Shown here piece by piece: positions 32,851 to 43,651 of a DNA stretch of 64,000 nt; within the stretch, counting starts at the first letter, position 1, and each line of letters begins with the position of its first letter. The translations under genes were made by a program, and so were the position numbers. The notes beneath the pieces were generated by a model. It made no database searches, was not told the DNA's origin, and saw only the letters and a list, made by a program, of their open reading frames with translations. Source of the stretch: Dacryopinax spathularia (lineage: Eukaryota; Basidiomycota; Dacrymycetes; Dacrymycetales; Dacrymycetaceae); NCBI GenBank assembly GCA_037974965.1, contig JBBPFI010000006.1:186001-250000 (forward strand). Direction: 5' to 3'.

Positions 32851-34097
32851 TTGGCTGGATGTGCGAGCAGATGTACCGTATGTGAAATCGCGCTCCGTTT
32901 GTTTCGGAGTTGAAGCTGATACTGGAGCTGTAGAGCCCGAAATCCGGTCGCTGAACCGGGATTTAACCTACCCACCAAGCCTGCCAACCTTTGCTTTATC
33001 GTAAACGTCGCTGTCGTCCGTTCTATTTTACAGGCCATCCATAATCTATAAACTCCTTTCGACCACGCAAGATCGATCGAACCGAGGCTCCGAGCAAAAG
33101 AGACCACCAACATGCGTGCTATGGCAGGGTCTTCCCACCATCGGCCGATCTCGGAACATCTCTGCCTAACTTCTTACCCTAGTTACCAACCCTTAAGATG
33201 TCTTCACGGGTAACCATCCTCTCTCACTTCTCTTGCTCTTCTTTAGTAGGAGCTAGCGACGTCCTCCCGAAGCCCCAGCGACGGAGCCACGAGTAAGTAA
33301 GGAGCATCGACATCACCGGCATCACCGGCTGTAGGCAGTACCGGTTGTCGCAGCTCAGGCCCCTTTCCCTTTCCCGCTTTGACTATCGGTAGATTGCTCG
33401 CTCCCCAGCACCTCGGCAGGTCAAAGCCGAATGATCGGTCAGCGGTGGGGTTTGCGGTACTTGATGCGGCCAGAGCGGCTGTCTCACCTTGCTTTGATCT
33501 TTTCACAGCAGCAGAATGCTTTGACTGATGGCGTTTAGAGAGGATAGAGAGTTAGCGCTTAGACGGAGAAAGGAGTTCGGCACTAGTGAGAACTGAGGTG
33601 CGGACAAGCATCAACCAACGCGCATATATTACACTCTTTTCGTCGTGAAACGTTGCATTGGAGGCTGACAGACAGTGATATCTCGTCAAATGAAAAGAGA
33701 AGAAAGGAACAACAAGAAAACGGAAAGATAAAAGAGAAAAGGAAGGAAAGAGGACGTTCTGCATCATGCGCGGGATATAGACAGACATGATTGATGGCTC
33801 GCACGAAGTGTAGGGACTCGGTTGGAACTTGGATATCGTCATCGGTCACGGGAAATTGTACGGTCTTCCGGGTAAGGGGTACTGTACTGGGACGGAAAGG
33901 GAAGGGAAGGATCGACGTCGTTCTATTCAGCGCCGGGACGCTGGGGAGATCGGGAAAATCTGTCCAGTCCACTTGATCTGCTCTGCTCCGCTCTGCTGGC
34001 TCTGCTCCTAACTCCTCCGCGCATCGTGTGCCTGTCCAATGCTGTACTGCTCTCTCGGACCATGGCGTACCGCACATACAGGCCCATCAACGACAGC
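32851..34097. other. Intergenic region, no gene recognised
   Basis: 1.25 kb between convergent genes F3 and DUF7702-like copy 3. An 87-codon minus-strand frame at 33243-33506 has no family features and is not called. Confidence 0.4.
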
Positions 34098-35139
34098 TTA
34101 GGCGTAGTTCCGCCCGTACTGTTGCTGGCCGTACTGCGGTCCGTACTGCGGGCCATAGGCGCCCTGAGGCGGGGCCATAGGGTACTGGTTCTGGTCGGGA
34201 GGCGGGCGGTACTTGCCCAGCGCCATCTGGGCCTCCTCGCCCCCGGCAAAGAACCAGACCCGGACGTCGACGAGGATGAGCGCGGTCGCGACGAGGAACT
34301 CCATGAGACCTTGGAGGATGTAGAACTTCAGTCGGGTGCTGTCGCTCACCAGGTCTGCGAGGGAGTTGGCGGGCTCGAGGGTTGACCAGAGACGGTAGGC
34401 CGGGACGACGGCCATGATCACTGCTGTTACTGCGAGGTAGAAGGAGCGGCCGGCGCCGAGTGAGGGGTTGTTGACGATGAGCAGGAGGGAGATCACGAGG
34501 CAGAGGACGGAGACGGAGAGTGTGATGATCGTCGATGCGAGACGCATGGTCTTGACTTGGCTTGCGATAGACGAGCTGTTCATCGCTTGGCCGTACTTGG
34601 TACCTGCGCTAATACCGAGGACGCTAAGGGAGAGTCAGCCACGCGGTTCTGAGTCATAACAGGCAAATATATGCGTACATGGCGATAACCAACGCGATGT
34701 GCATGAGGCGGACGATTGTCTGGAGCATGCTTCCCTTTTCGCCTTTGCCTGCAAAGTGCGTCGGGTTTGGCACGTCCGAGCGGAAGATATGGGCCTTGAT
34801 AAGCTCGAGCAGGAGATCGACGAGGACGATGAAGCCGATCCCGAGCAGGATCTGCTCAGCGATGAAGATGTTCATGTCTGGTACCGGGTTGAGGAGCGTC
34901 GCCGTTGCACCTTCTTCTGCCCGCAGACCGAAGGTTGCGATACGGACGAGGACGAAGAGACAGAGACGGAGGTAGGTGAGGAGGAGCTTGCCCGGATGGC
35001 GGTAGGTGAACGTCCGCCATACTGTTGGTAGGAGGAGGACGCAGTAAGCTGCGCAGAACACGATGGATGGTGTCTCGTCCTGCTTGACGGGGAGACCACC
35101 TGAGAGGGCAGGGAACGCTGTTACGTTGAGTGCGGACAT
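34098..35139 (-). CDS. Predicted 7-TM fungal protein (DUF7702-like), copy 3
   Basis: Third paralogue, 328 aa from exons 34679-35139 and 34098-34623. Starts MSALNVTAFPALSGGLPV; conserved blocks are TPSIVFCAAYCVLLLPTVW, YRHPGKLLLTYLRLCLFVLV, RIATFGLRAEEG, IAEQILLGIGFIVLVDLLLE, VVPAYRLWSTLEPANSL and LQGLMEFLVATALILVDVRV. The C-tail is Tyr/Gln/Pro-rich with repeated (A/P)YGPQYGPQYGQQQYG. The intron is at the same phase-2 position as in copies 1 and 2, and its donor is GTACGCATATA. Closest to copy 2 by eye. Confidence 0.82.
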
Positions 35140-38082
35140 TGTTGCCGCTGAGGTTGGAGGGAGGAGGGAAGGTTATCGATCGAGGGCCTTTAAGGTTGTG
35201 GTCGATGTGTTGAATGACCAGATAGGGGTCGACCAAGGTGAGGGAGGAAGGTGAGATAGCTAGCGATAGGCGTGCGGGTTGGGGGGGAATAAAACTGTGC
35301 AAGTAGAAGAGCGTTGATGGGATGGGCGGACGATGAGCGTATTTATGCCAGCACCACGTCACGGCGCCTTCATCGGCATGGCCTTCGCACCACCGTGCGT
35401 GCCGGGAAAGGAGGGGAGGCGAAAGGTGATACCTCATCACAGCGATTCTCCACCCTTCGCGAAGTCATCCTCAGCTCCCACCAAAACCGAGTGCATACAC
35501 ACACGCACACTCCATCGCCGCCCACCGCCGTTCAAGCTCGCAACGAGCAAACTACAATAGGGTCTCACAGCCTTTCAGCGCCCGATCTGGCTTCCCTCGG
35601 GCATTAACTCGCGACTTCGGCAACTCGGACCCTGGCTTCCTCGGCCCCCTCCCAGCCAATCAGAGCGAGGCTCGGAGGTTACTTCGGCGCTTAACGAGCG
35701 TTGTCGGTACGGATTAGGCCATACGTTGGACAGGCGGTGCGAGGCGTCCTGTCTTTGGATATGGGTCTGTCTCTCACTCGCGCGGTTGTACGACCAAAGA
35801 AGCTGGACGGCCGTACGAGGGTACGACTGCGCAGAGACAAGAGCACAAATCCGGGTGGCGGATTTGGACGCTGGGCGAGCACAGAGTTTATTAACCCCAA
35901 CCCACCCTTTGCAGTCGTACGGCCGACGACCAACGACCGTCAGGTGCGTTCCAATCCCTCATCTTTCTGCGCAACTACGCCGCTCTGTGCTACCCGGGGT
36001 TCGCTAAAAATAGAAATACGGCTACTCCACTCGTACTGCATTCACCACCGCCTCCATTAGAGCTGACAGCGACGACAATACGCGCAGCCTAACCCGGCGC
36101 ATGCAACATGTCTTATCCTCTGTTCACCTTCACCCCTCCCCGCGGCAATCATCCAGCGAAAATCAACGCCCCATCCTACTCCCGACACCTGATAATCCCC
36201 TAACGTACAACAACGCGTCCCCAAACCGTCCAAGCAGCTGTCAAAACACGTTCGGCACAAGTATGTAACTTGCCGGCAACTAGATACAGCTTCTTATCTC
36301 CGCCTCCGGCATATCTCCTGCCAACTGGCGTCGATGCGTCATACCTCCGCTCAACAGCTGTCAACCCCTCCGTCAGCGGCGCAAACAACCGCAAGGGTCC
36401 CTAGCGCCACACCCATAAACCACGCAGATCTTGCGGTTAATCGCAAATCTGGCTATACGCATCCGGAGATTCTGCGCTTCCGGCGAGGAGCCTTTCTCTT
36501 CGCACCGCAGGCGATACGACTGAGCTCTATCGACTTCCTTTGCTTCTATTAATGACCTTCGCGCATCCTTACAGTACATCCAACGAGCTCCTTCCAGCAA
36601 ACCAGACGAAAACTTCCACCAAAGATAAAAAAATCCATTAATCACCCCACCTCAGCTCACCCCACTTCCCCTATCCGTACACGACCATAGCAGGTCCCCT
36701 AGTATTACGTCGGTATGACGCACCCCTTTACCCTAACTTTAACATCTGCAGTACAGTAAATCCGCCCCGCATTCCCTTTTCCACACAAGGAGGCGATGTG
36801 TAAGGGTAGGGTAGGCTCGCGCGGAATTCATCGATTTGCTCATAAGCAGCGTACGTTCCTGGCGCGTGTCACGCACGTGTCCCTTCCCCTAGTGGGGGAG
36901 AGAGCGGGCAACAGGTATTGCAGCCGGTTTCCCGCGCCGTACGTGCTGAACGCCCAAGCTCGAGCTCGAGACCTCCACCTCTCCCCCCTATACACATCCC
37001 AGCCAAACCATCCGAAACCCGTCTGACAGGCTCTCGGCGCCTTCCAGCGCGCGAGCGGTGGGAAATCTTATCGCTGCCTGAAGCTGATCCTTCCTCATTA
37101 TCGGCGCGCTCGAATCCTCGATGTCTTGCGAAGCTGTTGCGCTGGGGATTGTCGGGTTTGGACACTGCCGCTTCCGTCCGAGCTTCCGATCTGGATCATC
37201 ACATGTTAGATCAGGTGAAGATACGGATCGAGCGCGGGGGCGACGCGCCCGGGGAGTTGGCGGGCGGATGTTGTTGTTCGACGGTCGTGAGCGGGGAGAG
37301 AGGGAGACTGTTGGACTGTTGGTTGGTTGGTTGGTTGGTTGGTTGGTTGGTTGGTTGGTTGGTTGGTCGGAGGTTATGGGTCGGAGGGCGCTCTATGCCG
37401 GGCGTCCTGCGTCCGTGTTCCGCTGGCTGTTGTGCTGGGGATTGCTTCGCGTTGAGGACTGTATCTGATAATCGACTGCTAGGGTAGTGGAACATCAGGG
37501 CACGGGCCGACGGTAACCCACCACGTACGGAACGTGCACTTGGCTGGCATGCTGATGGAGTTTGAAAGCATGCTGGACTGCTTTCCCCAGCCCTTGACGT
37601 CTGTCTACAGGCCGACACCGTCCATTCCAAAGGCGAGAGGCAGCCATGTAACTTTGTTCTTCCGATACCAGACGAAAATGGTGCCGAATGGTCGGAGGCG
37701 ACACTGTCTTCCCTCCTCGTCGGACGCGGCACTATTGATAAATACATAAATATATTCGACATACATATCTTGGGATGCTACAATACATAATGGCAAGATA
37801 CTCTACATGGAACGGTCAATCTCCGGCCGACATTTGGACAATACAATAAATAGGCCCGATATGGGCGATGTCTAGTGTAATAAATAACGTTAGACCGATG
37901 ATAGCTTGCTTGGGACCATAAATAGATCGGGAATGAGGAGGCAAACGAGTGGAAGGTATTTCGTTGTATGCTTCTTTCAGTTGTATGGGGAAACCTGGAT
38001 TGACAATGAACATTTCGACAAGCAGAAAGGAGTGCTAATCGCGTACGTGACTCGGTTCATTCATACGTACAAAGGAACTCCC
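35140..38082. other. Large intergenic region with GTTG microsatellite
   Basis: 2.9 kb, the longest gene-poor stretch in the window. It has short open frames on both strands but none with recognisable domains or consistent splice partners. A GTTG tandem repeat lies at 37318-37366. No transposon-like terminal repeats were noticed. Confidence 0.45.
37318..37366 (+). repeat. (GTTG)n microsatellite, about 12 units
   Basis: Uninterrupted tetranucleotide GTTG/GGTT tract in the 35-38 kb gene-poor region. It would read as a repeating LVGW peptide in one frame, which is why a spurious open frame covers it. Confidence 0.95.
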
Positions 38083-38328
38083 TCAAGCGCTCGCCCCTGA
38101 CTCGTTCTTGCAGAACGAGCACAGCACACGCGGACAGGTACAAGGCTCCCAGCCCATCTGCTGGCGGATACAGTTCTCCCGTGCCTTCGTCCACGTGCCC
38201 TCGGCTTCTTTCGTCGGTGCCGGCTTCTGGAACTCGTCAAAGTAGGCGCATTTGCCCGTGTGCAGGTAGCACAGTGCAACCACGTCGCCGCATCGCTCGC
38301 ACAACTTTGACGTCACGGTGTAGCACAT
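38083..38328 (-). CDS. Small cysteine-rich protein F4 (novel family)
   Basis: 81 aa. Begins MCYTVTSKLCERCG. Modules: C-x2-C-x6-C-x2-H-x3-C-x-Y-F (CERCGDVVALCYLHTGKCAYF) abbreviated here as CERC ... CYLH ... CAYF, and C-x9-C-x-C-x4-C-x2-C (CIRQQ ... CTCPRVLCSFC), with the invariant Trp (GTW). A short Ser/Ala tail replaces the basic tail of F2 and F3. A 51-nt intron (38329-38379, donor GTAAGT, TTAAC branch-like site, acceptor GTGAAG) ends exactly at the ATG, as in F3 and F5. Opposite strand to F1-F3. Confidence 0.68.
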   Translation of the reverse strand: MCYTVTSKLCERCGDVVALCYLHTGKCAYFDEFQKPAPTKEAEGTWTKARENCIRQQMGWEPCTCPRVLCSFCKNESGASA

Positions 38329-39174
38329 CTTCACCAGAGGTTAAGAGCTGGACTTGAAGACTAGCAGGTGAGAACTTACGAGGTCAGGTTGATAAGTGGT
38401 CGGGAAGGAGAAAGAGGACGAATGCGGCGACCGGGATGCTGGCGGCTGGACTACATATAGGAATTAGGAATTAGGAATTAGGAAGACTGTGGCAAACGGG
38501 CCTGTCGCCACAGATGATCTAGCCCCGAAATTTCTCCTGCGCACGCCACAGTTCCTCGTCCCACTTTTTGTTCTTCCTTGCGGACCTGCCGGAACCTAGA
38601 GACTAGTGTCGTTTGCCGCACGCCGGGCGGTGCGGAACAAGAAAATGCGCAGTAGCGCGGTTCGGGTATCGTCTAGACCGAGGCGACATCGTCCCTGCGG
38701 TTAGAGACGGAGGTGATGTTTTTTTTTTCGCGGGAATACGGTTATATGGTAACGGCCGCTCGGGTGGTTTCTTCGGCATCGTGGACGATGATTAGATAGG
38801 GATGTGGCAAAGGGGCCGAATAAGGTGGGTGGCGAGGTGGTGATGGGTGGTTTCGGTGCTATGTAGGATGTACTGGTGTTGGCAGTGGCTTTCGTTCGAC
38901 ATCGCATAGCTCCTACAACCAAGTAAGACCACGACATCGACAGAAAAACAGAAACCGCATACCGCTTTCCTTGGGAAGCAACGGGCTGGCCTCTCCTGTA
39001 CCTGTACTCAATATCCTCATCCGACCGCGCAGGATCAGCCAACATCGCTTCGCCGCATCGTCCACAAACCATTATTTGAAGAGTGTCGGCTTGAACGATC
39101 TCGACAATTCACCGACGAATCATGCTTAGAGGCGGAACGAGTCCGTCCGACGAGGGAAGATGATAGGTGATTCA
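38329..39174. other. Upstream region of F4 and 3' side of unknown gene
   Basis: Contains the F4 5' UTR intron, three tandem GAATTAG heptamers at 38461-38481, and a weak minus-strand frame from 39072 starting MVCGRCGEAM. That frame has one CxxC but not the rest of the Cys-rich pattern, so it is not called as a family member. Confidence 0.4.
38461..38481 (+). repeat. Three tandem GAATTAG heptamers
   Basis: Exact 7-bp unit repeated three times in the F4 upstream region. Confidence 0.85.
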
Positions 39175-40068
39175 TCAAAATGCCGCTATTTGCTGCACGA
39201 CGGCGGCACCATGGAACATATCGGTACCAAGCGCAGTCATAGCATGCAGAGGAAGACGGCGAGCGAGAGTAGATAATCCATTGCGGCTTGGAGAAGAACG
39301 AGCAGGATTCCCGTGCAGACGCGTGGTCACCGCCGTCAACAGGGGCAAGGCACCCGGCTCAGTATTGGAGGCTCCTAGCATCGGCGTCCCTAGCGCATAT
39401 ATGCGCGTGCTAGTAGACTGGTCCATTGGTATTGCATAGTATACTTCAAAAACCAGGTGTCCTAAGCTCCAATTCGGGTACAGTACGCTGGAGGGTGAAG
39501 CCGTGCGATTCATCAGCAAATAGCAGGTTGTCCCAGTCGTGGCGTCGAAGAGTCGTTCCAAGCAGCCCAGATTGAGCGGTATCTCCATCTTTACGAAGAT
39601 GGGGAGATCGTCTGTTGGAAGATGAAGCTTGGGGATTGCAGTAGACGGCCAGAGCAAGACGTGAGCTCGGTGATGGTGCCGGACCATTTGGTACCGCCAT
39701 ATGATCTATGCGACGAAATGCAGCCAGTAGCGGAGAAAGCAAGACGAAGCAGTCCATTCGTATTGTCGCCGCGGTCCCGTAAAGTTACATGAAGTGGAAA
39801 GACGAGCTCGAAACTGTCGAGCTGAGTTAGTTGTAGTAGGACTGTTTGGTTCAAGATGCTGTTGGGAGGACATCAAATCCCGATCGATCGCTCGGCTTCC
39901 GGAGCCGAAGCACTGCCACTATCGGCTTCTTTGCCACCTTGCCGCCCAAATACAGCTCTTCATCCTTCTCGTCCACAAGCCGCAGAGCGACTCGCTGCTT
40001 GTACCATCCACTTCCTTGGGCAAGGTATCGTCTTTGTGCGTGTGTATGGATGCCAGCATCACGTCCAT
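39175..40068 (-). CDS. Hypothetical protein, three-exon model, no recognised family
   Basis: I do not recognise this gene. Exons 39938-40068, 39695-39858 and 39175-39611 join in consistent phases (2, then 1) through GT-AG introns of 79 and 83 nt to give 243 aa. Visible segments: MDVMLASIHTHKDD at the start, then ILNQTVLLQLTQLDSFELVF, PLHVTLRDRGDN, DDLPIFVKMEIPLNLGCLER and LLMNRTASPSSVLYPNW. No transmembrane helix or signal peptide is obvious. Intron 1 could instead be read through in another frame, so the 5' half is uncertain. It is divergent from the F-box-like gene, with 331 bp between starts. Confidence 0.4.
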
Positions 40069-40399
40069 TGATATGCTGCGCGGTGCTGATCGCCACATCG
40101 GCGCTCCTTGCTGACGAGAAGGCTCGCAACAAGTGGCGTAACGCCCGCTACTCTAATTGGCTCGACCTCGTGCGCTGGCACCCTGCCTCCGGGAATCTTG
40201 CTTTGTTGAGACACGAGGCACCGGGCGGTGGTTCCTAGGAGCTGCCAGCTCGTTCCGACTCGCCTCCACTCACCTTGAACTCTCTGCTCTTGACCACGAC
40301 CTTGTCTAACCACCGTCTCGACGATTCGATTGCAAGAAGAACTCAGAATACTCTTACTTGGCTGGAGTCGGGTAGGTGTCCTCGTCAGACGTCGCTAAC
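40069..40399. promoter_or_regulatory. Divergent upstream region (hypothetical gene / F-box-like gene)
   Basis: 331 bp between divergent starts. No specific site was recognised. Confidence 0.4.
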
Positions 40400-42025
40400 A
40401 TGGAGCGCGCCTTGAAGATACCCGAAATCGTGTCGATGATCGTGGATCATGTCGCCGCCTTCCGCGATATAAACCACACACGCAGGCGCGTGGACGAGAG
40501 GGCAAAGCCGGCAATATCCTGCTTGGCCAAACTTGCTCGTTGCGGACGTATATGGTGGTTGCCCTGCATAAGAGCTCTGTACCACGACGTCAACAACCTC
40601 CGCTTCCATATGTTGCTTCGTGTTATCGATTTCAGGTGGAAGTCGGACAAGGTTTGGCGTGATTCGTGCAGATGAACCCCAGGCAGCTGAGCAAAACTGT
40701 AGATACCCAAACGACTTCCGCGATCATCCGCTATCTGGGAGAGGTTCCTTGAGCATACTCGCCACGTTCGGCTCATGGTAGTTTCTATCAGCCCGGTAGA
40801 GGTCTCGTCGGATCCGGCATGGTACTGCAGCGCGCTAGCATTCAAGAGACTTGCTGTACTGCGCGAAAGGTTCACACCTACGAGAGAGATATTTCCGCAA
40901 CTGAGAAACATTCGACTGGTTCTCAGCGATAACGACGCCATGAAGGCAACACGTCTCCTTTTGCAGCCGCAACTCAGGTGGATTACGTGTACAGTTATGC
41001 AGGGACCGGTACCGGGACTTCCCCAGTTCCTGGAAGCTGTATCCGAGTTCGCCCCTGACGTGCAAGACATAACATTCCAACCATATGATGCGGGAGCCGA
41101 CCTCAATGCCGTTATAGAGGAAGCCCACAAACTCCGCGCCCTTCGAGAGTTCAGTCTGGCCTATCCGGAGCACCCGCTCGAGTTTGTGCGGGCATTGTCC
41201 TCTCTCAGAGGTCTCCAAAAAACCCAATTAAATCTGGAAACGCCACGAGCGCGGGAGGATAAGGAGATCACCCTGTTGTTCCCCTCGCTGCGGCACCTAA
41301 CACTTGCGGGGCGTACTCATGCGCTGGTGGACTTCCTAGAATGCGCCAGTATGCCTTGTTTGGTGGACCTCATTCTTTACATACGGCCGCACAACGCCTC
41401 TGAATTCGACTTGCTACGAGATACAATATCCGAGAAGTTATGCGGCCTTCAGATGTACCTCTTGATCATCAGCGCTGAGAGACTGGCCGACGAAGATCCA
41501 TCCGATGTATTTTGGACGAAGCCGATCAGAGATTTCTTACCTTTTGGCGCTTGCCCGAACCTGGTGCGTTTGGAGGTACGAGACTACCGCGTCAGGCGGA
41601 ACATTGGTCCTCAAATTCGTTTGGGGCTGGATGACAGTACACTGGAACATATTTCTCGCAGCTGGACGAAGCTTCGAATGCTCGTCGTCGAGAATAAACG
41701 CTGGGCGGAGCAAGAGCAATTTCAGCCAGCGAGAATCTCGTTCCAAGCCATGGTACGCTTCCTCTATAGCTGTGTCGATATTCGGATAGCGACCTTGGCC
41801 ATCGAGACCGGCACGATTCCTTACGCGGAATTTGAGCCAGATGACGCCCCCTGGGCTTGGTTACATCTCTCAAGACAGTCACATGAGCAGGAGTCGAGCA
41901 CATTCGCGGTCACCATGGACGTCGATCGCCTTGGGATTTGGGAGCCCGCTGCGAAATTCTTGGCTTTCTCGCTAGTATGCTATTACATCAGATGGAGGTA
42001 TTCGTGGAGTCCGCTTGTATTATGA
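40400..42025 (+). CDS. F-box-like / LRR-type basidiomycete protein
   Basis: Exons 40400-40651 and 40703-42025 give 524 aa. The N-terminus MERALKIPEIVSMIVDHV ... CLAKLARCGRIWWLPCIRALYHD matches the F-box-like motif of the large basidiomycete F-box families, which bind Skp1 in SCF ubiquitin ligases. The remainder is a series of degenerate leucine-rich segments (FPQLRNIRLVLSDND, ALREFSLAYPEHPLEF, FPSLRHLTLAG, MPCLVDLILYI, CPNLVRLEVRDYR, WTKLRMLVVENKRW). The intron has a weak donor (GTTTGG) but is needed because a stop lies directly before the second exon's frame. The target protein cannot be predicted. Flanked by Cys-rich genes F4 and F5. Confidence 0.72.
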
Positions 42026-42151
42026 GCTTCGCTCATAACTGCTGAAAGATCGTAGGTAGCGAGATATCATCTTCAGTATCATGTCAATCCTTGCTCAATC
42101 GGGTATCGCGGATAACACGCACATTGGAGGAACCTGCCACAACTTAATCGC

Positions 42152-42418
42152 CTACGCCCCCATCATCTCTTGAGCAGCTCCATGCCGAGCACACGCCTCA
42201 CAAGTACCCGGGCCACAGTCACATGAGCTTCCATACCGTTCCTCACGGATACAACGGTCGTACAGAAGGCGCAAGCATTTGCGCACACCCGCTCGGTTCC
42301 CCTGGCTGGCTCGTTTACCCGTCTTTTCGAAGTACTTGCATTTACTCGCGTGGAGTGGGCATCGAATATTGCTCTCGTTACACTGACTGCAAGTTTGCAT
42401 ACCGAAGCTCGAGCACAT
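42152..42418 (-). CDS. Small cysteine-rich protein F5 (novel family)
   Basis: 88 aa. Begins MCSSFGMQTCSQCNES. Modules: C-x2-C-x6-C-x2-H-x3-C-x-Y-F (CSQC ... CPLHASKCKYF) and C-x9-C-x-C-x4-C-x2-C (CIREE ... CDCGPGTCEAC). The spacing is the same as F4 although most other residues differ, which marks these positions as structural. A 59-nt intron (42419-42477, donor GTTAGT, acceptor TTTCATAG) ends directly at the ATG. The invariant Trp of F1-F4 is absent here. Convergent with the F-box-like gene, 126 bp between stops. Function unknown. Confidence 0.66.
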   Translation of the reverse strand: MCSSFGMQTCSQCNESNIRCPLHASKCKYFEKTGKRASQGNRAGVRKCLRLLYDRCIREERYGSSCDCGPGTCEACARHGAAQEMMGA

Positions 42419-43651
42419 CTATGAAAGCAATCAGCACAGGCCTGCAAGACACCAGAGGGTGTGTGTATAGAACTAACCTCTGCCGATGTTGGAATAGTGA
42501 GTGGAATTCAATGGTAGGTTTGGGAATTCGCGCGATGAAGAACAAGGATACATTGAGAATTGCTTTTATTCCAGAAATACGGAGGCGACTGATGGCCTTC
42601 ATGCGGTGTTAAGTGGAAATAGGTCGGTGGAAAGAGCTCGTTCATCGCTGGAGGACAATCGGCGCTGCGAACAAGTGAGGCGGTCATGACGCATGGTCTG
42701 TCGCCCATCGGCAGGGCTCAGGCATTTAAAGACGACCCCAGAAATTCCGTATGCGGCGTTAGCAGAGATGAGCGAGGGAGAATAAATGTGGCTGGAGGCG
42801 TGCATTACGGGGTTTGTGTTGACGGAGTCCCATGCGTGAAGTCAATGCCACGTCGACCGTAAATCCATCCGTGAGGACCCCCCATACGCCTAGGTTACTT
42901 GCCCCACAACGGGCTTCGTAGTCGCTGAGGTTGCCCAGATACGGTCGTGCGACCGAGGAGCTTTTCCGCGGGTTGAGAGGGATGATGCGCCTCTACGCGC
43001 GACTAGGCCCGCATCAATGTCAATGTGCGCCAACCGACGTTAAAGACGCACAATCCCCTCACCTCTCCCCACGAACATACCTTCATATCCGTACATCTTC
43101 TGCTATATACCGAGGACAATCGTCCGTATATTCGAGCATCGGCGGCGGCGCCGCGAGAGGCATCAGTAGATGGACGGAAAAGGGATAACGGTCCCGAAGA
43201 TGCGGCGCTTGGCGCGTCCGGATCGCGGAGTCTGTCCGGACAAAGCCGTCCGCATGGTACATTCTGAGCCTCTTCTACTACAGATAGTCACGCTGCTCTA
43301 CCCTCAAGCAGATATAGCATAGCACGAGGAGGTTGTCCAGCCTCACGAAAAGACATAAGAACGAGAGATGGAACATGCATTCTCTCCCTCTTCAAAAGGG
43401 ATTCGACCTAGCCGCGCGACGGCCTGTCGCGCGGCTAGGTCGAATCCCTGCCTTCCCAACGTCCGCCTCTCTGATCGCCGCTCACCAGATCTCATGACCC
43501 CTCACAAAGCACCCCTCCACCCCACAGCCCCGCCAAATCCCATCAACCCCACGATCCAGCTCCGGCCGACCGCGCTCCTCAGCAGACAGTACGCACCATC
43601 GCCCCCCAACCACCCAACCAATCCAGGAACAAAGGCCGCCGTCGCCAGCTG
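42419..43651. other. Intergenic region with perfect 24-bp hairpin
   Basis: 1.2 kb, with the F5 5' UTR intron at its left end and a strong palindrome at 43395-43447. No other gene was recognised. Confidence 0.5.
43395..43447. repeat. Perfect inverted repeat: 24-bp arms, 5-nt loop
   Basis: The left arm 43395-43418 (agggattcgacctagccgcg...) is the exact reverse complement of the right arm 43424-43447, with loop ggcct. Its T-arm-like GGTCGAATCC looks tRNA-like, but no cloverleaf can be drawn. It lies about 200 bp beyond the ELP5 stop on the ELP5 3' side, so it could form a stem in the ELP5 3' UTR or act at the DNA level. Confidence 0.95.

Noticed and set aside
33243-33506. 87-codon minus-strand frame between F3 and DUF7702-like copy 3
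   Set aside because: No Cys pattern, no splice partner and no recognisable motif.
36918-37487. 189-codon plus-strand frame in the 35-38 kb gap
   Set aside because: It runs through the GTTG microsatellite, giving an LVGW repeat, and has no splice partners or domains.
38701-39072. Minus-strand frame starting MVCGRCGEAM as a sixth Cys-rich family member
   Set aside because: Only the first CxxC is present; the second Cys/His group and the C-x9-C-x-C module are missing.
43424-43450. tRNA-like T-arm (GGTCGAATCC) at the hairpin
   Set aside because: The flanks form one long perfect hairpin; no acceptor, D or anticodon arms can be drawn.
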